64,000 nt of DNA from Paramecium pentaurelia (GCA_905183005.1 CAJJDO010000172.1:62001-126000); one strand, 5' to 3'; positions 23,636 through 35,702 are shown, counted from the stretch's first letter. Numbers and translations: made by a program. The notes: generated from the letters alone by a model not told the origin.

Positions 23636-25320
23636 ATGATAACAAATACAAATGGAGTAGCATAAAATATATATCATTTTTTATGGTTTAAAGATGAATC
23701 ATTATTAAAAGAGTCATTTTAAATAAGAATACCAGACACATTAATTTATAAAAATGGAGTTCCATAAGTAATAATAATCAAGAAATTAGGTTTGGTATTT
23801 TACAAGTAAAGAAGGAGAGATTATGACAAAGAAATCTGAGGCTAGAAAATCTGAAAATCTAATTAGACATTTTTGTTAAGGAGATATACCAAATGGATAA
23901 GTTATAGCATATTATATATATCCTCAAAAATACAATCATTCTGATCCTAAAGAGGAGAAAACTTTTCCAAATCAATCAAAAAAGGCAAAACCTCTCTTAG
24001 ACTTTGATGAAAAGATATGCATTTATTATTTGACTAAATAAATGTTTCCTGATTTTGTTAATTCTCAAAATAAACCACCCTCAGGAATTTTATAGAAGTT
24101 TATAGAACCCTTAGGAAATCATGAATCTTTGATTCAAGCAATTTGGAGTCCATCTGTGTGTATACTTTCAAAGAAATAAAACAATCGAGATTTATATGAT
24201 ATGTCTTATGATCCTTATGGTAAAGATATTGTCTATGATAGAAAGATGCACAACTTTTGATGGTGGAGAAGCTTATTCTAGAGTGATACCTTTAAGAGGC
24301 AAAGAGATATCATAAGAAATAAGAAAACAATGTTAGATGATAGTTCAGAAGATAACAAATTTGAGTTATGGACAAACAAATCTATCAAGAATAGTTTTTT
24401 ATTATAAAGCAGATTAAGTAATTAATTATGGCCATATGGTTTATAGAACAATAAAGTTTGGTTTTTGTATTCATCTTCAATAAGGTTGTAAGGAGAAGCT
24501 TAATCATAAATAAAGTTATATAAACCATTATGGGGTAATACAAATGTGAAAAAGAATAATACTCCAATTCCATTTAATACAAATTTTTAGAAACCATATT
24601 CAATTAAGAATATGCTTACAGTAAATACAATGCATCCAGTAGCCTTAATTAAAGATATTGAATGTTTTGAGTGTGGAGTTTTATGTCAATAGAAAGGTGA
24701 ATATTTATATATAATATTTAGATCTATACCATTTGACTTATGAATATATCATTAAACATTTTGATTAAGATGTAAATTAACATCCACTTGTGAATAATAT
24801 TGAAATTATTAAGCCTAAATCCTTTTAATAATGTGAAGGTCATCTTAGAGATATACATTCACATATTCCACATCTTATTTTAAAACTTTATCCACATTTG
24901 ACAGTGCAATTATTTGAATAATTAAAAGTAAATGATGCTTTTTTGATAAAATCAGTTTTGATTTGTGAGAGTTGTTTTTTAAAATATAGTGAATCAGATC
25001 CAGGAATATCTGGGGCTAAATTAAGAGTATCTAAATAATTAAAGAGAATTGTTAAATAATAACCTTCAAAAAGTATTTTAAATAGAAGACCAGATTTGAA
25101 AGAATTCTTAATTGAAACAAATTTAGAACTTTTGAAATTTAAAAATGCTCATTCAATAAGTCAATAAAAAGATGTTTAAACTAGTAGTCATGTTACAACT
25201 TCATTGTTACATTCATTTCAGAATGTTACTTAAAGTACAAATATAGGGAAAACTCCATCTTTAAAACAATTCCGAAATCCAACAGAACCTGGATATATAA
25301 GGTTGCATACAGCAAAATGA
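23636..25320 (+). CDS. Uncharacterised protein with two CxxC knuckles, 528 aa
   Basis: Five exons (introns 23768-23789, 24220-24241, 24418-24446, 24697-24721) give exactly 529 codons. The central region (TTFDGGEAYSRVIPLRGKEI ... RIVFYYKADQNNKVWFLYSS) has the look of a folded domain found in several large ciliate proteins (hydrophobic 'V.YYK.D....WFLY.S.IR'). Downstream are two Cys clusters, CFECGVLC and CESCF, that could bind zinc together. The C-terminal 120 residues are basic and disordered. Two other frames are also open for long stretches here because TAA/TAG are sense; only this splice pattern joins the conserved-looking pieces. Function unknown. Confidence 0.65.
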
Positions 25321-25354
25321 TATTGTATTATAGTTTATATACTAAAATTTATTA

Positions 25355-26042
25355 TCATAAGAAGATGTAAATTATTATTCCAATTACAAGAGCTCCAAAT
25401 ATACCAATTGCCATATAAATAATCCAATTTGATTTATTATTTACAGCTGTTGCTCTTTTTTAAAATTGATTTGCCATTTAAGATATATCTGCACTTTTGT
25501 GATGAATAACATGAAGTTATTCTTAATTCATCTAAAATTTTCTTATATTTTCTTCCATTAATCCTTGGATAGAATCAACAGACTTACAAGTTATTTCAAT
25601 TTTATCATCTGTAAAAGGATCTCTATCATATTGTGTTAATAACTAATTTTAATAAAAAATATACATTTCTAACATTAGGTTCTAAAGATTAGAATTCATA
25701 TTTTCCACTTTATATTTGTTTCTTTAATAATTCTTCTACTTATTTTAATAATCGCATTGCACTTGCCATTGGATATGTGGATGTAACTAATAAACTAATT
25801 ACTATATTGTTCTTTAATGAACAATACCAAGCTTCTGATTATGAATAAATCTTTTAAACAGGTAAAGAAGGAACATTTTATTAATCCTATTAGTTCAATA
25901 TTTGCTAATATAATAATTAAGCTTCTTATTGTAAATCATTTATGAATACTGGATTTTCTGCTACCAATGATAAGATTCCATGTTTGCTTAATGTACTTAA
26001 ATTTATCACACAAGCACATTTAACTCTACAATTGAAATCCAT
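25355..26042 (-). CDS. Longin R-SNARE (VAMP7-like) with Asn zero layer
   Basis: 221-residue tail-anchored vesicle SNARE: longin-type N-terminal domain (residues 1 to about 125), SNARE helix about 140-198, C-terminal transmembrane anchor about 200-220 (IIYMAIGIFGALVIGIIIYI). Intron 25643-25664 (22 nt); spliced length is exactly 222 codons. The helix aligns without gaps to synaptobrevin (VDSIQGLMEENIRK over VDEVVDIMRVNVDK). The ionic zero-layer Arg is replaced by Asn165 (KFQMNQEQL). It should act in membrane fusion on an endosomal/lysosomal or secretory route; the compartment cannot be told. Confidence 0.88.
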
Positions 26043-26105
26043 TAATGAAGTATAAATTATTTATTATTGAAAATATTTATTTATTCATAAAATAACTTAG
26101 TTAAA

Positions 26106-26889
26106 ATGAAATAACAAAATGAAAAGGATGAATAATTTGATCTTATCATTGATGAAAAACTTTCCAGTTAAGAGTAATCAACATCTACACAATCTAAATA
26201 AAGCAATGCTAATCTAACTATGTTATAAGAGAATTCTAAAAAATTTAAATTAAAAAGAACTCAAAGTACTTATAACTATAATTTAAAAGAAAGTTTGCTT
26301 CAACTTAATCCAATTCATCCATAAAGAAGAGGATCTCAATCATGTGTTGAACCAATTTAAGTCATTTAAGAAGAAGTAATAATTCAATTTATATGATTTA
26401 TTAAATAGTGTCATAAAATTGGGAAACCCAATCTCTATACAGTTTTTTGGTATGATGAGAATATTGATAATAAATATGAAATTATTGTATTAGCACCATA
26501 AGATACTTTGATATCTGATTTTATTGCTTTAGTTATAAAAGAATTCAATATGCAACATGATTATATTCATTCTCCATTTACTGATGATGGATCACTTATT
26601 TATGAATTGTACATTCCTAAAAAAAAGAGTGGAAAACCCAATGAAGATTATCCAGGTAAATTTTATTTTAATATTCTCTAAAGCTTTATCTAATAATACT
26701 TAATTAAGTTAAACAAATCTTACTTAATTTGCTTTCAAAGTAACAAAAATTGATTCTCATTATGTCAGTTCAATCACAAAATAAAGTTAAAATGTTTAGG
26801 TATCAATGACAAAATTTAAAGATTAAAATGCAGGGGATGAAAAGTCCTTCTGGTTCAAATTATTCTTTTGTTGTAATTTTGATATCTGA
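26106..26889 (+). CDS. Uncharacterised protein, 240 aa
   Basis: Three exons (introns 26376-26408, 33 nt with an in-frame TGA, and 26656-26683) give exactly 241 codons. A Ser/Thr/Gln-rich N-terminal third is followed by a compact domain of about 100 residues beginning KIGKPNLYTVFWYDENIDN, with a beta-strand/helix pattern (YEIIVLAPQDTLISDFIALV) that could be a ubiquitin-like fold. The C-terminus is basic and ends in FKLFFCCNFDI, where the CC pair could be acylated. Family not recognised. Confidence 0.65.
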
Positions 26890-27094
26890 TTATATTCTTT
26901 AATGATAATTATAATTATCATATTTTTATAATCTTCTTTCAATCAGGATTAACTGAATCTATATTTTACTTAAAAGCATTTCACTTATTTAATTAATTTG
27001 GTTTCATTTTTATTTGAAATTTATCAGAATCTATCGGTTTTAATAGTAAATAATATTAGCTATTGATTTTTATTTTCTTTTAGTAATAAGTTAA

Positions 27095-27886
27095 ATGTTT
27101 AAATAAGTACCTAAATAAATAAGTTAAAACAATACTTAAATCTAATAAATTAATCAACCAAAGAATAAATAAGGTCTAAAATAGTTTAAGAATTCAAATT
27201 AATAAAAATAATAATGTTTGTAAAAATAATAGGTATTGAAATATTTCAATAAATAAACATTTTTTAACATAATTGTATTTTTGAAAGCAAATGATATAAT
27301 AGAATTAAGATTAGTTAATAGATTGTTTAACAAATTATTTATTAATTGTGCTCCTGTTTTATTGGATTATTTAGTATAGAAAGATTTATAGTAATTGAAA
27401 AATGAAAATGTAATTTAATAACATTTAGAACTTCCAAAATTAAAAGATGTAGATATAAATAGAATAAGAGACAATTTATAAAATAAAGCAATGTATGCTT
27501 ATGCTGAAAAATTAATAAAGGATAATATTTTTAGTGTGGATTTAATTTTTGATATTATCACTCTAGATTTACCACCTTGGAGAAAAGCTAAATTCACTTT
27601 TCTTTTAAAAGTAAAGACCATACTTGAGAAATATGATTTCAATCTTTATAACCTCAATGATTAGCAGATATAATTGATTAATTAAAGATAGAATTATAAA
27701 TTAGCAGACTTTTTATTATATAATGATGACTTTGAAGATCTAACAGCATATGTAAAAAATCTAATGTAAGTGGCTGCTTTCTAAGATTATAAGTATTTTT
27801 GTGACTGGTATGAGATTGAAAAAGAAAACTAATAAATGTAAAAATTAAGAGATTTACTTAGAAATAAGTTTTTAGAATAAAAATGA
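27095..27886 (+). CDS. F-box-like protein, 263 aa
   Basis: Intronless, exactly 264 codons. A Gln/Asn-rich leader of about 50 residues precedes an F-box-like helix set (IIVFLKANDIIELRLVNRLF), with the LR.VN..F spacing typical of F-boxes. The remainder is helical with no LRR, WD40 or Kelch repeats. If it is an F-box it would link a substrate to Skp1 in an SCF ubiquitin ligase; the match is short, so this is tentative. PTEN follows 68 bp downstream on the same strand. Confidence 0.65.
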
Positions 27887-27954
27887 TTATTATACATATG
27901 ATCTTATGTAAATAATCTAAAAAATATATAATAATATTGTTAAAGATGATCTAA

Positions 27955-29203
27955 ATGCAAGATATATAGGAATCTATGATTCTAAATTAAATTTCAAGTG
28001 ATGATGAAGATGAGTCAGAAAGTCCAATAGAAATATAATAGACATAAAAAATATAACATTAAGAACAATCTATCATTTAGACAGTCAACGAAATATCATT
28101 CAATCGTAATATAGATAAAAGAATAAATGAAACAATAGTTCTATAAAATCATGCAGATGAAATCACTTAAAAATCAATGAAGAATGCAAAAGAAGCTTAT
28201 TAAAGAGAAATAATAAAAGAATTAGTTTCAAAATAGAAGAAGAGATTTAAAGTAGATGGATTCAATTTAGACTTAACTTGTAAGATTAATAGTTTAATTT
28301 AGATATAACTGATAATGTAATAGCTATGGGATTTCCAGCAGAAAGTTTTGAAGCAATTTATAGAAATCCAATGCCAGAAGTGTAAAAATTTTTAAATAGT
28401 CGTCATCCAAACAATTATATGGTTATTAACTTGTAAGCTTACTACTCCTACCTAGATGTTCAGAGCGTAAGTACAAACATGAGTCTTTCTATAAAGTGGC
28501 CGAGTTTCCTTTTGATGATCATTAAGCACCTCCATTTAATATGATGATTGAATTTTGTTAAAAAGTTCATGAATGGTTAACTGCAAATTCTAATCATGTA
28601 GTGGCAATTCATTGTAAAGCTGGTAAAGGAAGAACTGGTGTTATGGTGTGTTGCTATTTGTTATATAGTGGAAAATACAATTCAAGTTAAGATGCATTAG
28701 CTTATTATGGTTTAGTTAGAACATAAAATAAAAAGGGTGTAACAATACCTAGTTAAATTCGATATGTACATTATTTCAGTTATGGTTTGAAAAATGAATT
28801 GATTAAAATGCCATTTAGAAAAATAGAATTAGTATCAGTTAGATTGGTTGGTGTATCTCATGGTACAATGATAAGAATATAAAATAATGATAGGTAATTA
28901 ATAGAAAAAGCTTAAATTGTATCAGAAAAAGAAATACTATATGCATTTAATGATATATTTTTATAAGGAGATGTTCTCATTTAAATATTCCATAAGTCAA
29001 TTGTTTCAGAATCCAAAATCTTATAAGCTTGGTTTAATACTAATTTTGTATCTCTTTTGCCTAAAGAATAAATATTTAAGGCTAATGAGTTAGATATGTC
29101 AAAAAAATCAATGAAAAATTCTACTTAAATTTAAATGGAATTACAATTTGATCAAGTAATTCAAATTAGAGAAAGATCAAATTGCTTATCAAAAGGCAAA
29201 TGA
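27955..29203 (+). CDS. PTEN: PTEN phosphoinositide 3-phosphatase
   Basis: 400-residue lipid phosphatase that removes the 3-phosphate of PI(3,4,5)P3. An acidic/Gln-rich N-terminal extension (about 105 residues) precedes the conserved block starting VDGFNLDLTYITDNVIAMGF. The catalytic P-loop is intact and canonical: HCKAGKGRTG with Cys205 as nucleophile. A C2-type region follows (KIELVSVRLVGVSHGT...GDVLIQIFHKS). The C-terminus is short and has no PDZ-binding tail. Introns 28280-28302 and 28433-28455; exactly 401 codons. Its stop lies 14 bp from the stop of the convergent histidine-kinase gene. Confidence 0.95.
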
Positions 29204-29217
29204 TATATAATTAACTA

Positions 29218-32130
29218 TCAAAAATCTAAATATTAAACTGCTGCACCTATATCTATCAAGTCAAATGGTTTAGTGATGAAATAATCTGCTCCATTCTTGA
29301 AACATTCCAATTTTGAATTCAAATCTACAAATGTAGCTATTATTATCACATATCCTTTATCTATTATACTATTTCTCATTTATTCTTTTAAAGATTTTAC
29401 TAAATCTATTCCAGATAAAATCTAAATATATTTACATATATTATTATACTGGCAAATAAAATTCTATAAAAAATAATAGATAAGATCTGTTTCCACAATG
29501 ACATGGTTTGTTTTATTTATTCTATATTAATTTTTAAGCTTCAATTCCATTAAATGCCTTGTCACATTTAATGTTATATTTCTCCAAGACTTTTTATAAT
29601 GAGAAAACACTATAATGATCATTATCTACAATTAACACTTTAGCACAGCAAGTTAATCTTAATCTATATTTAATTACTGATGATAATAATTTTGGAGTTA
29701 ATTCAGGAGGATGAATAGATGGATTACTCATTTCAGCTCCAAAATCAAAATTAGAATGTGTTTTCATTGAATCATGTTAAGAGTCACTTTTTTCATTTCT
29801 AGTCTTTTTGTAAGGTTATTATATAGTATCTGGAAATCCTTATTTCCAAGTTCCTGAAAAGCTATTACTTTATTCTTTTGATTATTTAGGAACTGATCCA
29901 GAATTTTATATTTATTTAGAATTTGAAGAATCCTATTTAATTCTTGAAATCTAAGAAAAATAAGCACTCTAAACATCAAATGGATCTCCTGGTTTCATTG
30001 AAAATTATTTTGATAATTAGGTTAATGAAAAATATCTAAATAGAAATGAAGATTTACTTAGATTCTTCTCTATAACCACTACTATCTTAAGCTAATAATA
30101 AAGATAATGATGTTTCATAATATTTTCTTTGCCCTAAAATTTTAATAGGACCTGTATCTTAACGAGATTACATTCTTTATTGATTAGTTTATGATTCAAT
30201 TACAAATGTAAAGGTACCATATCCCTAACTATCATACAAAAATTCAAGACCTCTTTTGAAGGTACCAGACAATTACCAACATAAAATGACACAAATCTAT
30301 AATTCTAATGGATTGTTAAGATCAACATCATAAAATGAAGCCATTTTTAGAGCAGAATTAAGTAGTCTAACTAAATTTGTTATTGATTTTCTCATATTAT
30401 CATCTTTAGCTATCATACTGTCTTTAAAAGATACCATAATACCACTAACAGTATAGCTTTTAATATCTAATTTTAATTATGATGCAGTTGTATATTTCAA
30501 ACAATAAGAGAATAAACATGCTAAAATTTATTTTAACTAATTAATTATAATTATTTTACTCTATCTAAATCACTAAATATAACTTAATTATTATCACTTA
30601 AATCAATAGATGTTGTTAAACTTACATCTCTAATTTTTAAGTTATCTTCATAAATAATTAATAATTCTTCTATCAAATCATTAACTTTAAATGCTGAAAT
30701 TCTTAAAAATAACTAATTCTATATGTAAAAGATATAATCTCTCATACTATTAACAAATAGAATATATCTCAGACTCATCATTCTTATAGGCATATAATAA
30801 TGTTGCTTTAATGAAATTTTGTGTGTATTTTCATGTTCATGTTATGTAAGTAAAATTAATGTTAATATACAGTTGATATAGCTTACAGATTCATGCACAA
30901 ATGTTGAAAAAACATTTATTATTGGTTAGGCAGTTTCTTCTTTTTTTCTTTGAGGTGGCTACTACTCAAAAAGAAAGATTAAAAAGGAGGATTCATTGAC
31001 TTTATTCACAAACGCCTTGATTTGGATATTCTCAAAATCGAACACATCGCTTCTCAATTTAAACAATGTCACCATACTCGGTCGCCATCTCTTTAATTCC
31101 AAGTAAACTACTTATCGATCTCATTTTGCATCATCAAACTCAAATCTCTAATGGTCAATATTGATTTCATTCGGCATTTATGATAATCATTCACTCTATT
31201 AAGCAAAAATGAACCACTTTAAATTATATCAATATAATAAATTACTCGCTATTAACAGATTAATCATTATTATTGCTATTTATTTCCATTAATTCTTTGC
31301 TTCCAACTAAAATCTAACAATCAAGAAATAACTCTTCATAATCTGGCTTTGATTACTATTACGTTTATTAATCATCCAAATTTGATTATTTTAATAATTT
31401 CCCTAAAAATATATTCTAATAAACTATGTTAAGCTTTTTATTATAGACTAAAGCAGATTAATTTTGAATCCAAGCTACATTCTATAAAATTAATTCATCT
31501 TCATTGCATTCCATTTTTATAGCATTGATTTCTTAACTAACTGATTATTATTAATTTGATTTGCTTATTAAATCTCTATTGTTTATTGATTCTTTTACTA
31601 TATAAAATATTATTATTAAATAAATACATTCTAATGATTTCTATTTGAAAGTTTATTCAACATATGCTTCATTAGATTTAACTGATTTCCATTTCATTAA
31701 AAGCAAACAAATCCAAAATATCACATTAAAAAAAAATAATAAATTGAATGGTATTTCAGTAACATAATTATACTTTTATTCTTGTATTAGATTGATTAGA
31801 AACACTGTGCTTAATATAAAAGTTTAAATTATATCATCTTCAATTAAATGTACAATTATTAAACAAAATTGACACATCTCAATATTCATTGAAATTTGAA
31901 TTAAAATAAAGACAATCTTTATTCTCCAAACATTTTTAATATGATCACTCTTTTTATATTTAAGGAATAGGTAACCAAACTCAAATATTGAATTCAAAAT
32001 AATTGGTATTATTGAATCAATTCCTTGAGATTAATACAATCCTACAATATCAACAATCATTACCCAAAAGGAGAGCCAAAAATATCTACAATTCTTTGAG
32101 AAAATACTCTACTACGTTCTTTTGAAACAT
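29218..32130 (-). CDS. Hybrid histidine-kinase-like membrane protein, degraded catalytic sites
   Basis: 918 residues after removing six introns (32094-32115, 31217-31245, 31108-31139, 30537-30559, 30036-30057, 29422-29449); exactly 919 codons. The N-terminal 190 residues hold several hydrophobic membrane spans. An H-box-like helix carries His385 (FSTFVHESVSYIN). The ATPase-like region is recognisable (DRLKQILACLFSYCLKYT), but the N-box Asn is missing and the DxGxG motif reads DSMIAKDD. After a Ser/Gln linker, a C-terminal receiver domain begins AKVLIVDNDHYSVFSLQKVL and keeps the conserved Lys (FITKPF), but the phospho-acceptor position is Glu847 (FFIEFYLP) instead of Asp. Probably a catalytically inert signalling relative. 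The first intron and start are the least certain parts. Confidence 0.8.
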
Positions 32131-32604
32131 AAATATAATTAATTTTAAATAATATCTGCTGAGTAAATCAACAATTCAAATATACAAATTCGAAAATATA
32201 TAATTAGCATTTTATAAACACATTCTTAAAAATTATTTAACTAATATTTATCAATATCATAAATATATATATACTAATAATTTAATTACTATTTATAATG
32301 ATTAATACCATTTTGTTTATTTTAACCTTTAAATTAGCAAATAAAATAGTATACTAAATAAATTATAAGTTCAAAATAGTTTTTATCTACCATTCCTAAT
32401 TTATAATTTAAAATAACATTTTATAATTAATTTTAAGATTCATTTAATAGTTATTGATATATTAGAATAAGAATTTAGGATAATAGTTAAATCTTAACTT
32501 ACAAAAAATAATCTATATTTTTAATATATATATATATATTAAATAATTCTTTTAATTTATCATATATTATATTAAAATATAATTTAGGTATATAATACTT
32601 GGAA
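32131..32604. other. Intergenic, AT-rich with short TA tract
   Basis: 474 bp between two minus-strand genes, almost only A and T, with a (TA)n tract at about 32523-32539. Probable promoter of the histidine-kinase-like gene. Nothing else seen. Confidence 0.55.
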
Positions 32605-33113
32605 TCATTTATTATTTTATAATTCTCTACATCTGTCTTCTACAACTTCTATTCCCTTTTTAAAAGAAGTGTTGAATTGGGATATTAATTTGGTTAAAAA
32701 TGTTTAATGAAAATTTGATAATAGTTTCTAAATACATTATAATAGGATACAGAATAATGAGTTTATTAATTATCTATTGCTTTATAGATAATTGATTCAT
32801 CTCCTGTTAGATTTGGATATAATTTACATGATTTAAGTAATTTTGTTTACATTTCCATACTCCTATTTTCAAGATCAATAGTAATCTACTCTAAAGTTAA
32901 ACACCAAATAGTGAATTTATTAGCATAAACCTAATTTATTGTATTAGTTCTTACTATTCTTTTAATTTAAATTTTATTATTATCATCAAGGATCATATCT
33001 ACAACTTAATTAAACTTAATAAAATCGAATTCTTTGCAAGGGTATTTTCTCCAGAAACCTTTTATTACAGTTTCCCAATTATAGTTAAATGTGTATTCTG
33101 AGTGAATTTTCAT
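32605..33113 (-). CDS. PRELI/MSF1 domain lipid-transfer protein, 161 aa
   Basis: 161 residues consisting of one PRELI domain, the family (PRELID/Ups) that shuttles phosphatidic acid or phosphatidylserine across the mitochondrial intermembrane space. The opening MKIHSEYTFNYNWETVIKGF followed by WRKYPC is diagnostic; LTGDESIIYKAID and KKGIEVVEDRCRELQ close the domain. Intron 32728-32750 (23 nt) gives exactly 162 codons; without it the frame runs off for hundreds of bases. No separate presequence, as is usual for the family. Confidence 0.88.
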
Positions 33114-33287
33114 GATATAAAATTAGTAATTGTGTTGGAATTTAATTCTTAAATATTTATAGTAGATATTTTAAAAAAATGTATTAAATATTTTTGATAT
33201 AATAATTATATTATATATATATATAAGAGATAATAAAAGTTTATTTATTAATAAATTTGTAACCAATATATTTGTGCAAATAATTAA

Positions 33288-33986
33288 TCATAATTTAAAT
33301 TGATCAAGATCTGGATGATGTCCTTTTGGTTCATTCTATGGAGTTTCAAGTGGAGTTTTTACAAAAGTATATGATTCAGCTCCTTTCATAGTTGATTTAT
33401 CCTATTTTATAATTTGAATTATACATTCAAGCTCTTACTATGTTCTTTAAAGAAGAATGTAAGATTATTTGGATCCATTTCCAAAGCCACTCTTAATTTC
33501 TCTCCAATTCTTAACTTTTCACTCTCTCTTCTATCTTTCAACCATATCTCTAATAAATTTCTTCTTTCTCTAATAGACAATACTACACCAATTACGTTAT
33601 CATCATCAAATTCTTCACCAATACATGCTTAATATGAATTAACAATTTATACCAAATACCAATGCTTCCCATTTCTTATTCAATAATTCATTTTCTCTTT
33701 TTTTAAAATGAATAATCCATGTACCTCCTTCTAAACATTCCTCCCACATTGGTCTATGACCTTTCCTAAATAACATTATTTTATTATCAATATCAATCTA
33801 TAAGTTTGTTTAAATACTTACTTCACTAGGTCTGCCTAAAAAACAATAATATGTGAAAAATTCTTCAACTGTATTAAATTCACCAATTTCTTTCAAATTT
33901 ACATCATAATGATCTGAACCTGCAATAGCTTTTCTACCTCTTGGAGCATACCAAAATACCCAATTTTATGATAGTTTATGAGCCAT
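33288..33986 (-). CDS. eIF4E: eIF4E-family cap-binding protein, 4EHP-like
   Basis: 208-residue mRNA cap-binding protein. It has NWVFWYAPRGRK, the helix IGEFNTVEEFFTYYCFL (eIF4G/4E-BP contact region), the cap Trp in RPMWEECLEGGTWIIHF, and a conserved C-terminal fold (VIGVVLSIRERRNLLEIWL). At the first cap-stacking position the local sequence resembles 4EHP (class II, FWY...., Tyr instead of Trp). It may therefore be a translational repressor rather than the housekeeping initiation factor; that is inference. Introns 33798-33821, 33628-33652 and 33402-33424; exactly 209 codons. Confidence 0.9.
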
Positions 33987-34526
33987 TAAAATAATAATAA
34001 AATTTGATAAAATCAATCAATATAATTGATTTCCAATCTAAAACTAGTTATGAATAAAACACAATAAATATTTTCTCAAAATTCTAAAATAACATATTCT
34101 TAATATATGAATATAACATTAAGATCAAATCTTATCCAAATTATATTTCAGATCATGTAAGACTAACACAATAAGGAATCAAATTTTTCCAATTAGAAAA
34201 ATTACCTTAATAAAAATACTTTAATAAAAATCTACTTATGAATAATAAATTGTAAATCTATACATTATTAAAATAATTATAGGAATCCATGATATTAAGG
34301 ACAAGTATAAAAATAAAGAATCCTAATTTATTATAATAATAGAAAATTAAGTCTATTATATCATCTCAAATCTATTAATATTTATTAATTCAATAATTTT
34401 AGAATCTATAATTAATTAAAAATGATCATCAACCTATTTATTTATATTTTTTAATATAATAGATGTATAAAGAGAATTCTATAAATTCAAAACATAGATA
34501 TAAATGAATATTAATATTTAATATAT
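33987..34526. other. Intergenic, AT-rich
   Basis: About 540 bp between the eIF4E gene start and the 3' end of the RING/B-box gene, both on minus. Very AT-rich. No supported gene, RNA or repeat beyond short A/T runs. Confidence 0.55.
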
Positions 34527-35424
34527 TCATATGCTTTGAATACTGTTTCCTTCAAATTCATCTTCCAAATCTTCATCATTAAACTAATTTTCACCATCAT
34601 CTAAAATCATAACAAATCTATTTTACTTGCTTCTCCATCTTAAATGAAACCCATATCTTCTCTTCTTTGATTTTACTATTATACATTATCATCATTCAAT
34701 TTGTATGCTTCTTTTAAAAATGCTGGTACATCTTCAATTTCATATAAATCTACAACAATGCAATCCTATTGTAATTTTATTCATTTATACTTTCTTTTAA
34801 TGAATCATATCTGAACATACTCTACAACAAGTCACTTTATGTTTCATACAAAAGAAATGTTTCACTCTGTCATTATGAAATTCACAAAATTCTAATCCTG
34901 AATCTGGATCTACTTAAGGATATGCATTTTGTTATTATTGACGTGCTTTTTATGATTATAATGCTGATTATTGAAATTATGTAAATAAATATTGTTGTGG
35001 ATCTATGACTTCTGTACCTCCATGTTATTTACTCTTATTATTGATATCATCTGCCATTCTAGTGAAAATTGTATGATTAATCTATCTATTAATATTATTC
35101 TTTTACTGGTAATCTATCAACTGAATCAAGATGTTTAATTAATTTTAAACAAAGAGGACATCTAACTCTTCTATTTCTAAATAAATTATAAGAATTTATT
35201 TATTACCTATAAAAATTAGTGAGACAAGCTGTACAAATTGTATGACCACAATGAATTAATATTCTAGGCAACCTATCTTTCATATTGTAATCATTCTTGC
35301 ATAATATGCATTATCTTTGATTAAGCAATTTGCTAACAAATTCATTAATTTTTGATAAATATTCAGTTGGTGGATTATTTGATTGTTCAAAGAAATATTG
35401 TGTTGGATTTTGAACTACTTTCAT
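34527..35424 (-). CDS. RING plus B-box (TRIM-like) zinc-finger protein, 263 aa
   Basis: Four introns (35177-35206, 35082-35106, 34766-34790, 34601-34626) join a RING finger and a B-box into one frame of exactly 264 codons. RING C3HC4: C39ILC42, C59GH61TIC64TAC67 and C79PLC82, ending in the typical LDSVDRLPINHTI. A Gln-rich linker follows. The B-box-like Cys/His set is CEFHNDRVKHFFCMKHK then TCCRVC...H. The C-terminus is acidic (DLEDEFEGN). It is predicted to be a ubiquitin E3 ligase of TRIM type, lacking a long coiled coil. Without the 25-nt intron at 35082-35106 it falsely appears as two overlapping genes, since an ATG at 35057 overlaps an apparent RING stop. Confidence 0.88.
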
Positions 35425-35702
35425 TAAATAAAATAATTTAATTTCTAAAGAAAAACCTAAAAAAATTTGAATTCATTTTTATTTAATATTATTACATATA
35501 TTTATATCTTAATTTATTTATATTTTTAAAACTTCATAATATAAATTTATTTATTTATATAATATCATCTATTATAAGAATGATTTAATCATAATTTAAA
35601 TATAAAAATTTAATATTTCTTATTTAAATTTATTATATCCAAAAAGCACCACAAAATGATATACACAAATATTTTAATTAATTTTAAAGACCTCTAGAAA
35701 TA

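Noticed and set aside
24242..24262. In-frame TGA at about 24257 read as selenocysteine or Trp in the CxxC-containing gene
   Set aside because: A 22-nt intron at 24220-24241 and a 29-nt intron at 24418-24446 put the reading in another frame and remove the TGA, giving exactly 529 codons.
31108..31139. Frame break in the histidine-kinase-like gene as evidence of a pseudogene
   Set aside because: A 32-nt intron here restores the frame (IRDLIYLELKRWRPS) and the spliced gene is exactly 919 codons.
32521..32545. TA-rich tract as a telomere or chromosome-breakage site
   Set aside because: No G4T2/G3T3-type telomeric repeats (either strand) are present; it is a simple dinucleotide tract like others in the window.
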